The notes under the pieces: model-generated | What the model was told of the DNA's origin: nothing | The model's input: only the letters and a program-made list of their open reading frames with translations | Databases searched by the model: none | Shown: in pieces, positions 35,566 through 47,110 of the stretch | Position numbering within the stretch: the stretch's first letter is position 1 | Layout: every line of letters starts with the position of its first letter | NCBI GenBank assembly: GCA_024711345.1 | Contig: JANJTA010000040.1 | Span: 57,288-121,287 of the forward strand | Source: Rhodanobacter sp. | GTDB lineage: Bacteria > Pseudomonadota > Gammaproteobacteria > Xanthomonadales > Rhodanobacteraceae | DNA length: 64,000 bases | Reading direction: 5' to 3' | Made by a program: the position numbers and the translations under genes

Positions 35566-35757
35566 ATGCGTAATTTGAGCAGCCTGGAAGTCGCTGGCGT
35601 CTGTGGTGGCCTGCGGCCAGCTGGTGACATTAGCTGCACCATTGGCACCTCCGGGGTGAACTGTACTGGCACGTTGAGCCAGTGGGCTGATGCATACGAT
35701 GCCGCGGTCGATTGGACCAGCCGTAACGTAATCGAGCCTGTTGCCAACTGGTTCTAA
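35566..35757 (+). CDS. double-glycine leader peptide, putative class II microcin/bacteriocin precursor
   Basis: A 63-aa precursor. The first 15 residues end in LSSLEVAGVCGG, which fits the leader consensus LSxxE(L/V)xx(I/V)xGG at every position, so the C39 exporter encoded just upstream should cut after Gly15. The 48-residue mature peptide starts LRPAGDISC. It has two cysteines (mature positions 9 and 18) that could form a small disulfide loop, a Ser/Thr/Gly-rich middle, and an amphipathic end with three Trp residues and a C-terminal Phe. GGGAG precedes ATG 35566. A strong terminator follows. I do not recognise the mature sequence. Antimicrobial activity is inferred from the locus; a signalling role is the main alternative. 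Confidence 0.82.
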   Translation: MRNLSSLEVAGVCGGLRPAGDISCTIGTSGVNCTGTLSQWADAYDAAVDWTSRNVIEPVANWF

Positions 35758-35767
35758 TAACTTGGTG

Positions 35768-35798
35768 GAGCCCGAGGCCACTCCTCGGGCTCTTTGTT
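35768..35798 (+). terminator. terminator after the peptide precursor
   Basis: GAGCCCGAG (35768-35776) pairs perfectly with CTCGGGCTC (35784-35792) around a 7-base loop and is followed by TTTGTT. It would end or attenuate the precursor transcript before the first CPBP gene. Confidence 0.85.
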
Positions 35799-35811
35799 GG
35801 AGTGCGCCGAG

Positions 35812-36393
35812 ATGAGATTACGTCACAACGAACTGAATAGGTACGCCTTCGTCATTGGCTTGATATTGACGATGACGGTAGGTATGGCATCCGGATGGGT
35901 GCGGAATAATGGTCATGAGTTGCTGGAGACAATAGTGTACGTGGGGGCAACCACAAGTGCCTTCATGCTTTATCCGGAGCGATTCAGGATCACCTCGACG
36001 GGCGGCATGTTGGGTGCGGCCGGAGTTGTGCTCGGTGGTTTTTTCTTCTTTTTGATCTACAGGCATGTGCGGCTTGAATACGCTTCTCCCGAGGCCTTGT
36101 TTGGTTTCCTGGTGCTAAGCGCGCTGGTGATTCCGGTTTTCGAAGAGAAGGTCGTCAGGCAAATCATGCTCGATGGTGCGAGGAAGCGGATTGGGCCTTA
36201 TGCAGGGTCCTTGCTGTGCTCATTGCTTTTTGCGGGGTCGCACCATGGTGCGAGGCTGGTTTTTCTTGTGGCTTTCTTTATATCGTTGGTACTTTGCGCA
36301 ATGGCCATAAAAGGGGTGGATACGATCCAGCGATCCATGTTTCATGGCGCCTATAATTTATCGCTGTTGGCTTTCGAGGCTTTCTATAAATGA
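35812..36393 (+). CDS. CPBP family membrane protein, possible immunity protein
   Basis: A 193-aa protein with about six hydrophobic helices. The CPBP motifs are EEKVVR (Glu111, Glu112, Arg116), His144/His145 in FAGSHHGAR and FHGAYN (His178, Asn182), so the metalloprotease residues are kept although the usual FRG of motif 1 reads VRQ. CPBP (Abi) proteins next to class II bacteriocin genes often give self-immunity, which is the suggested role here. ATG 35812 has GGAG 8 bases upstream; an in-frame TTG at 35794 falls in the terminator. Base composition is clearly lower in GC than that of the surrounding chromosome. Confidence 0.8.
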   Translation: MRLRHNELNRYAFVIGLILTMTVGMASGWVRNNGHELLETIVYVGATTSAFMLYPERFRITSTGGMLGAAGVVLGGFFFFLIYRHVRLEYASPEALFGFLVLSALVIPVFEEKVVRQIMLDGARKRIGPYAGSLLCSLLFAGSHHGARLVFLVAFFISLVLCAMAIKGVDTIQRSMFHGAYNLSLLAFEAFYK

Positions 36394-36519
36394 GGAATGC
36401 ATCGAAGACCTTGAAACTGCCCTCCTATGACTGGAATGCTCCACGTGAATCACGTTGCACGTAAACATTGAGATCACGATCCATGATCCTCCAGGACACT
36501 GCAATGCCGATCTTAATGC

Positions 36520-37260
36520 ATGAGCGCTGACTTGCTAAGTGTGCAAATAACGAGTGAAGGAAAGATTCCGTATTCACGGGGCCTGTGGATTTTCATGGGC
36601 TACTTCGCAACAAGGTGGATTGTCGCGGCGTCGACCATTTTGTGGCTGGATCAGTTCCGCGGCCTTTCGAGCGACAAGGTGTCATTGGCGACAGCTTATG
36701 CGGGCATACTTGGTGAGATCCTGGCCGCCGGAGCGGCATGGCTTCTTGTTCGGCACTATTATCGGTCGCAAGTGAGCGTCGAGAGCGGCGTCTCCATTGG
36801 CCTGTTCCCAATTTCGATCAGGCAGTCGGCAGTGTCGGCGTTGGCGGGTGTTGCGCTGGCGGCGGTGGCCATCGCCCTGAGTGCGGCGTTCCCTTCCGGT
36901 TCCCGTGCGGCAGGGTCGGCAGTCGATGCGTACACGATGCATGGAAGAGCCCTCCTCTATGCGTGGATGATTGCAGGTATTGCGGTGGCGCCGTTTGCCG
37001 AGGAGCTGCTTTTCCGGGGGGTGGTGTTCTCGGTGGTGTCGTCACATTTCAACACCTTTGTTGGGGCAGTAGCGTCGGTCGCGTTGTTCATGGCGGTGCA
37101 TGTCTCGCAAGTAATGCACCATTGGACGTCTGCCATGGCCATATTCATGCTTGGTGCAATGTGCGCGTTCGTCAGGGCGAAGGGGATGCCACTGTGGGCT
37201 GCCGTGATTCTTCATGGAACCTACAATGCCGTTTTGTCCGTGTGGACAATGATTAGATAA
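36520..37260 (+). CDS. second CPBP family membrane protein
   Basis: A 246-aa polytopic protein with all four CPBP elements: FAEELLFRG (Glu161, Glu162, Arg166), His194 in MAVHVSQ and LHGTYNA (His232, Asn236). It is closer to the typical family than the CPBP protein just upstream and is not a simple duplicate of it. Position next to the double-glycine peptide suggests a part in peptide immunity or maturation. No strong ribosome site is seen before ATG 36520. The 126 bases between the two CPBP genes hold no gene I can support. GC content is low for this genome. Confidence 0.8.
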   Translation: MSADLLSVQITSEGKIPYSRGLWIFMGYFATRWIVAASTILWLDQFRGLSSDKVSLATAYAGILGEILAAGAAWLLVRHYYRSQVSVESGVSIGLFPISIRQSAVSALAGVALAAVAIALSAAFPSGSRAAGSAVDAYTMHGRALLYAWMIAGIAVAPFAEELLFRGVVFSVVSSHFNTFVGAVASVALFMAVHVSQVMHHWTSAMAIFMLGAMCAFVRAKGMPLWAAVILHGTYNAVLSVWTMIR

Positions 37261-37362
37261 ATAGTGCCCTATCGATACGCTTCTGGGTGGCGGGTGAACA
37301 AGAGGGTGGCTGCAGCAAGCAATACGCTGCAGTCACCGACTCGATCAATTTGAAGGAGCGTC

Positions 37363-37527
37363 ATGCGTAAGGCAGATGCCATCGCAATGCTGTTCATAGC
37401 AATAAGTTTGCTTCTTGTCGTGTTTTGCCCCGGCAAGTCTGGTGTCTTGAAGCAGACGTGCTTGATAGGTGCCATCGTGCTCCCGTTCTTGGGCGTGGCG
37501 GTGAGCGTCATGGCCAGGCTGAAATAG
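37363..37527 (+). CDS. 54-aa two-helix membrane peptide
   Basis: A short gene with a near-ideal ribosome site (GAAGGAG, 5-6 bases before ATG 37363). The product has 54 residues: a charged start MRKADA, a hydrophobic helix (about 5-22), a polar turn CPGKSGVLKQTC with two Cys, a second helix (about 34-50) and the end ARLK. It follows the second CPBP gene by 102 bases in the same low-GC patch. Small two-helix proteins are common bacteriocin immunity proteins, and this is a candidate; it could also be an unrelated small membrane protein. A dyad CTGCAGC-N9-GCTGCAG (37310-37332) lies upstream. Confidence 0.6.
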   Translation: MRKADAIAMLFIAISLLLVVFCPGKSGVLKQTCLIGAIVLPFLGVAVSVMARLK

Positions 37528-37561
37528 GGCGTTGCACTTCGGAGTTGAATCCGCCACGAGT

Positions 37562-37583
37562 GCTGGCCCAAGCCGTGGCCAGC
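37562..37583. terminator. hairpin between convergent genes
   Basis: GCTGGCC (37562-37568) pairs with GGCCAGC (37577-37583) around an 8-base loop, between the small membrane peptide gene and the end of lhr. No T-run follows, so this is only a candidate terminator. Confidence 0.35.
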
Positions 37584-37604
37584 CTCTGCCACTGACGTCG
37601 TGTC

Positions 37605-42203
<4,599 letters not shown>

Positions 42204-42348
42204 GGTGCTCCGAAAGATGGGTACCATCGGCGCTGCACACAAGCGCGAAGCGCCGGTTCGCGACGCCAGTGGCTTGCGATGAAAACGTTACGTTAGCACC
42301 CTGAGGGGTGCCGTCACGCCCACCTTCTTTCTTCGCTTGAGGTCGTCC

Positions 42349-44586
42349 ATGTCCCGTCGTCCGTGCCGCCTGTTCGCCTGCGTCTTCGCCCTGGCCGCCA
42401 TGGCCGCCATGGCCACCGCCGCTGCCGCGGAACCACCGGCGCGACCCTGGATGAACGCCGCGCTATCGCCCGATGCGCGCGCCGCGCTGGTGCTGCAGGC
42501 AATGACCCAGGACGAGAAGTTCCAGCTGATCACCACCGCCTACGGCAGCGCCTCCGAGGGCAGGGCGGCGCCGGCCTGCGCGCTGGGTTCGGCGGCCTGC
42601 ACGCCGGCATTCCCGCGGCTGGGCCTGCCGGCGCTGCAGGAGACCGACGCGGGGCTGGGCGTGGCGCGCCCGCTCAACGCGCACAGCCGCGACGTCGCCA
42701 CGGCGCTGCCTTCCGGCCTGGCCACGGCGGCCAGCTGGGACCCGGCGGTGGCCGAGGCCGGCGGCGCGATGATCGGCCGCGAGGCGCACCGCAAGGGCTT
42801 CAACGTGCTGCTGGCCGGCGGCGTCAACCTGCTGCGCGATCCGCGCAACGGGCGCAACTTCGAGTACGCCGGCGAGGACCCGCTGCTGGCCGGCGTGATG
42901 GTCGGCCACGCGGTACGCGGGATCCAGTCGCAGCACGTGGTGTCCACGCTCAAGCACTACGCCGTCAACGACCTGGAAACCGGCCGCAACACGCTGAGCG
43001 CGAAGCTCGACCGGGTCGCCGCGCGCGAGTCGGATCTGCGCGCGTTCGAGATCGCGCTGGGCATCGGGGCGCCGGGCTCGGTGATGTGCGCGTACAACCG
43101 CGTCAACGGCACCTATGCCTGCGAGAACGCCTGGCTGCTCGACCAGGTGCTCAAGCGCGACTGGGGCTACCAGGGTTTCGTGATGTCCGACTGGGGCGCG
43201 GTGCACAGCGCGGCGAAGTCGGCGCTGGCCGGGCTGGACCAGGAATCGGCCGGCGAGACGTTCGACCCGCAGGTGTTCTTCGCCGCGCCGCTGCGCGAGG
43301 CGATCGCCAAGGGCGAGGTGCCGCAGGCGCGGCTGGACGACATGGTGCAGCGGATCCTGCGCAGCCTGTTCGCGGTCGGCGCGATCGACCACCCCGCCAA
43401 GGCGGCGCCGATCGACTACGCCGCCGACGCGAAGGTGGCACAGCACGCCGCCGAGGCTGGCGCGGTGCTGCTGCGCAACCAGGATGGCCTGCTGCCGCTG
43501 GCGCGCACGCTGAAGTCGGTGGCGGTGATCGGCGCACACGCGGACCGCGGCGTGCTCGCCGGCGGCGGTTCGTCGGCGGTGACCGCGCCGGGCGGCAATG
43601 CCGTGCCGGGGCTGGCGCCGAGCGTTTGGCCGGGCCCGGTGATGTACCACCCGTCCGCGCCGCTGGCGGCGATCGCCCGCCGCGTCGGCGGCAAGGCCAG
43701 CTACGCCAGCGGCGAGGACATCGCGGCCGCGGCGAAGCTGGCGGCCTCATCCGAAGTGGCGGTGGTGTTCGTGCAGCAGTGGGCGGCCGAGTCGTTCGAC
43801 CGGCCGAGCATGGCGCTGGACGGCCAGCAGGATGCGCTGGTCGCCGCGGTCGCCAAGGCCAACCCGCGCACGGTGGTGGTGCTGGAGAACAACAGCCCGG
43901 TGGCGATGCCGTGGCTGGCGCAGACCGCGGCGGTGCTGGAGGCGTGGTACCCCGGCAACGCCGGCGGCGAGGCGATCGCGCGGCTGCTGTTCGGCGAAGT
44001 CGATCCCTCCGGGCGGCTGCCGCTGAGCTGGCCGCGCGACGAGTCGCAGCTGCCGCGCCCGACCATCGCCGGCGCCGGCCTGGCCGCGATCGGCCTGCCG
44101 CCGCAGGGCCAGCCCGCCGATACGGTGGACTACGACATCGAGGGCGCCGACGTCGGCTACCGCTGGTTTCAGCGCCGCGGCAGCGAGCCGCTGTTCCCGT
44201 TCGGCTACGGGCTGGGCTACACCACCTTTAGCTACGGCCCGCTGACCGTCACCACCGATGCGGCCGGCGCGGTGACGGCGTCGTTCGCGGTCAGCAACAC
44301 CGGCCAGCGCGCCGGCGCCGACGTGCCGCAGCTCTACGTGCAGTTGCCCGGCGAGCCGGTGTCGCGGCTGGTCGGCTGGCAGAAGGTGGCCTTGCGGCCG
44401 GGCGAGACGCGGCGGGTCCGCGTGGTGCTGCCGGCGGTGCGTTTCGCGCGTTACGACGACCACGGCCACGGCTGGCGCGTCGCCGCCGGCAGCTACCGGC
44501 TGCTGCTCGGCCGCTCGTCCGCGCAGATCGAACGGCGCGCGGATCTGCAGCTGCCGGCGGTGTTCCCCGCCGGGGCGCAGCGCTGA
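42349..44586 (+). CDS. GH3 family beta-glucosidase-like glycoside hydrolase
   Basis: A 745-aa exported enzyme with a signal peptide (about residues 1-26). The N-terminal TIM barrel contains KHYAVNDLETGRN and the nucleophile Asp281 in VMSDWGAVH. It is followed by the alpha/beta sandwich (AAEAGAVLLRNQDGLLPL) and a C-terminal fibronectin-III-like domain (FPFGYGLGYTTF, then VPQLYVQ). It should release terminal beta-linked sugars; the exact substrate is not predictable. ATG 42349 has TTGAGG-like sequence upstream. It is divergent from lhr across 145 bases and lies 112 bases before a TonB-dependent receptor that may import the released or partial oligosaccharide. Confidence 0.92.
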   Translation: MSRRPCRLFACVFALAAMAAMATAAAAEPPARPWMNAALSPDARAALVLQAMTQDEKFQLITTAYGSASEGRAAPACALGSAACTPAFPRLGLPALQETDAGLGVARPLNAHSRDVATALPSGLATAASWDPAVAEAGGAMIGREAHRKGFNVLLAGGVNLLRDPRNGRNFEYAGEDPLLAGVMVGHAVRGIQSQHVVSTLKHYAVNDLETGRNTLSAKLDRVAARESDLRAFEIALGIGAPGSVMCAYNRVNGTYACENAWLLDQVLKRDWGYQGFVMSDWGAVHSAAKSALAGLDQESAGETFDPQVFFAAPLREAIAKGEVPQARLDDMVQRILRSLFAVGAIDHPAKAAPIDYAADAKVAQHAAEAGAVLLRNQDGLLPLARTLKSVAVIGAHADRGVLAGGGSSAVTAPGGNAVPGLAPSVWPGPVMYHPSAPLAAIARRVGGKASYASGEDIAAAAKLAASSEVAVVFVQQWAAESFDRPSMALDGQQDALVAAVAKANPRTVVVLENNSPVAMPWLAQTAAVLEAWYPGNAGGEAIARLLFGEVDPSGRLPLSWPRDESQLPRPTIAGAGLAAIGLPPQGQPADTVDYDIEGADVGYRWFQRRGSEPLFPFGYGLGYTTFSYGPLTVTTDAAGAVTASFAVSNTGQRAGADVPQLYVQLPGEPVSRLVGWQKVALRPGETRRVRVVLPAVRFARYDDHGHGWRVAAGSYRLLLGRSSAQIERRADLQLPAVFPAGAQR

Positions 44587-44698
44587 TCCGCCGGCGGTTC
44601 GCTTTCACAAGCAGGGCCGCTGTATGACAATACGGCGACGACACGCGCCGACCTGGGTCGGCCGCGGCGTCTTCCCTTTCGCCATTTGAGGACCGACC

Positions 44699-46945
44699 AT
44701 GCACGTCGCCACTTCGTTGCGCCTCGCCGTACTCGCCGCCAGCATCGCTGCCGCGCTGCCGCTGGGCGCCGCCCTGGCGCAGGAGGCCGCGCCGGCCAAG
44801 CCGCAGCAACCGGCCAAGACCACCGAGCTGCAGACGGTCAACGTCACCGCCTCGAAGCGGGTGGAGAACATGCAGAAGGTGCCGATGGCGCTGACCGTGC
44901 TCACCCCGGACAAGCTGGAGGCGTTCGGCCAGTCCGGCGACACCGTGCTGCAGCTGGCCTCGCGCGCGCCCAGCGTGTACGCCGAGACCTCCTACGGCCG
45001 CGAGTTCCCGCGCTTCTACATCCGCGGCCTGGGCAACAGCGACTTCGACCTCAACGCCTCGCAGCCGGTGTCGATGGTGTACGACGACATCGTGCAGGAG
45101 AACCCGATCCTGAAGGGCTTCCCGCTGTTCGACCTGGAGCAGGTGGAAGTGCTGCGCGGCCCGCAGGGCACGCTGTTCGGGCGCAACTCGCCGGCCGGCG
45201 TGATCAAGTTCGAGTCGCGCAAGCCCAGCCAGGAAACCAGCGGCTACGCCCGCCTCTCCTACGGCTCGCTCGGCACCGCCAACGCCGAGGCCGCGCTGGG
45301 CGGTTCGCTGGGCGGGCACTGGTCCGGCCGCATCTCCGCGCTGGCGCAGCACCGCGACGACTGGATCGACAACACCTACACCGGCCAGAAGGACGCGCTG
45401 GGCGGCTACGACGACCGCGCCGTGCGCTTGCAGGCGCTGTACGAGGACGGCGGCTTCAGCGCGCTGATCAACGGCCACGCACGCTGGCTGGAGGGCAGCG
45501 CGATGGTCAACCGCGCCAACGCGATCGCGCTGGGCGGCCCGAGCTTCGTGCCCGGCTTCGACCGCTACAAGGTGGCACAGGACGGCCGCAACAAGCAGCA
45601 CCTGTTCAGCTGGGGCAGCAACCTGCACCTGGCGTGGAACCTGGGCGACATGACCTTCACCTCGATCACCGGGCTGGAGCGCGCCACCACCTACAGCCTC
45701 GGCGACGTCGACGGCGGCTACGGCGCGGTGTTCCACCCGCCGATGGGCCCGGGCTTCATCCCGTTCCCGGTCGAGACCGCCGACGCGCTGCCGCACGACC
45801 GCCAGCTCACCCAGGAATTCCGCCTGGCCAGCAACGGCCAGGACAAGCTCAACTGGCAGGTCGGCGCCTACTGGTTCGACGAAGACATCGCGATCAGCAA
45901 CTTCGACTACGCCACCTTCAACAACCACGCGCTGGACGGCTACGCCATGCAGACCCAGCGCACCAAGGCGTGGGCGCTGTTCGGCTCGGCCAACTACCAG
46001 CTCGCCGACGATTTCGAGCTGCGCGCCGGCGCGCGCTGGTCGCACGACTCGCGCGACTTCAAGGTGGACCGCGTGCTGTCGCCGATCGGCGGCGGTCCGC
46101 TGCAGCTGACCGCGCAGCCGCATGACGCGCGCTGGAGCGGCGACCTCACCGGCACCTGGACGCTCAGCCCGAACGTCAACGTCTACGCGCGCGTGGCCAA
46201 CGGCTTCCGCGCGCCCAGCGTGCAGGGCCGCGTGCTGTTCTCCGACTTCATCTCGCAGGCCAAGCCCGAAACGATCACCAGCTACGAGCTGGGCGTGAAG
46301 ACCACCGGCATGGACAACCACGTGCGCTTCAACGCGGACGTGTACAGCTACAACATGCACAACCAGCAGCTCACCGCGGTGGGCGGCGACATCAACATCA
46401 CCCGCCTGATCAACGCGAAGAAGACCGAGGGCTACGGCGCCGAGTTCGACCTGGAGGCCTACCTCACGCCGAACTTCGTGCTCACCGCCGGCGGCAGCTA
46501 CAACTTCACCAAGCTGAAGGATCCCGGCCTGGCGGTGGCCGTGTGCGGCTCCGGCTGCACCGTGCTCGACCCGCTCAACGCCGCGGGCAATGCGCTGATC
46601 GACGGCAACACCCTGCCGAACGCGCCGAAGTGGATCGGCACGCTCACCGCGCGCTACGGCATCCCGTACGGCGACGGCGGCGAGTTCTTCGTCTACACCG
46701 ACTGGAACTACCGCAGCGAGGTGAACTTCTTCCTGTACGACTCGGCCGAGTTCAGGGGCAAGCCGCTGCTCGAAGGCGGCGTGCGGCTGGGCTACAACTG
46801 GGACTACGGCCGCCGCGAGGTCGCCCTGTACGGCCGCAACATCACCGACAAGCGGGCGATCACCGGCGCGATCGACTTCAACAACCGCACCGCGTTCGTC
46901 AACGACCCGCGCATCATCGGCGTGGAGTTCCGCGCCGAGCTGTAA
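44699..46945 (+). CDS. TonB-dependent receptor
   Basis: A 748-aa outer membrane receptor. It has a signal peptide (about residues 1-27), a TonB-box-like stretch TVNVTASKR near residue 45, a plug domain with FYIRGLGNSDFDLNASQPV and EVLRGPQGTLFGRNSPAGVI, and a 22-strand barrel ending in GVEFRAEL. The plug sequence is of the FyuA/IroN-like general type found in many Caulobacter and xanthomonad receptors, so the ligand may be a glycan, an aromatic compound or a siderophore. Proximity to the GH3 enzyme favours a carbohydrate. GAGGA precedes the ATG. Confidence 0.92.
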   Translation: MHVATSLRLAVLAASIAAALPLGAALAQEAAPAKPQQPAKTTELQTVNVTASKRVENMQKVPMALTVLTPDKLEAFGQSGDTVLQLASRAPSVYAETSYGREFPRFYIRGLGNSDFDLNASQPVSMVYDDIVQENPILKGFPLFDLEQVEVLRGPQGTLFGRNSPAGVIKFESRKPSQETSGYARLSYGSLGTANAEAALGGSLGGHWSGRISALAQHRDDWIDNTYTGQKDALGGYDDRAVRLQALYEDGGFSALINGHARWLEGSAMVNRANAIALGGPSFVPGFDRYKVAQDGRNKQHLFSWGSNLHLAWNLGDMTFTSITGLERATTYSLGDVDGGYGAVFHPPMGPGFIPFPVETADALPHDRQLTQEFRLASNGQDKLNWQVGAYWFDEDIAISNFDYATFNNHALDGYAMQTQRTKAWALFGSANYQLADDFELRAGARWSHDSRDFKVDRVLSPIGGGPLQLTAQPHDARWSGDLTGTWTLSPNVNVYARVANGFRAPSVQGRVLFSDFISQAKPETITSYELGVKTTGMDNHVRFNADVYSYNMHNQQLTAVGGDINITRLINAKKTEGYGAEFDLEAYLTPNFVLTAGGSYNFTKLKDPGLAVAVCGSGCTVLDPLNAAGNALIDGNTLPNAPKWIGTLTARYGIPYGDGGEFFVYTDWNYRSEVNFFLYDSAEFRGKPLLEGGVRLGYNWDYGRREVALYGRNITDKRAITGAIDFNNRTAFVNDPRIIGVEFRAEL

Positions 46946-46951
46946 GCCGTA

Positions 46952-46977
46952 CCCCGCCGCGCCGTCGCGCGGTGGGG
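46952..46977 (+). terminator. GC-rich hairpin after the TonB receptor
   Basis: CCCCGCCGCGC (46952-46962) pairs with GCGCGGTGGGG (46967-46977), with one wobble pair and a 4-base loop, 6 bases after the receptor stop. No T-run follows. Confidence 0.4.
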
Positions 46978-47110
46978 CAGCGCATCGCCCGCGCCGCGGC
47001 TCGCGCCTGCCATGCAAGCGGCGCGCGGCCATGCCAAGATGCAGGCCGGCGCGGCCCGCGAGGATGCCGAGGGGAGTCCGCTGGCCGCCGCCGCGATGCG
47101 AAGGAAACGT

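Noticed and set aside
35548..35574. An 8-codon open frame (MKGSNTYA) overlapping the ribosome site of the peptide precursor
   Set aside because: It has no ribosome site of its own and overlaps the GGGAG used by the precursor; a leader-peptide role cannot be supported.
36394..36519. A second double-glycine peptide gene between the two CPBP genes
   Set aside because: Every frame was read; only fragments under 16 codons without a GG leader were found.
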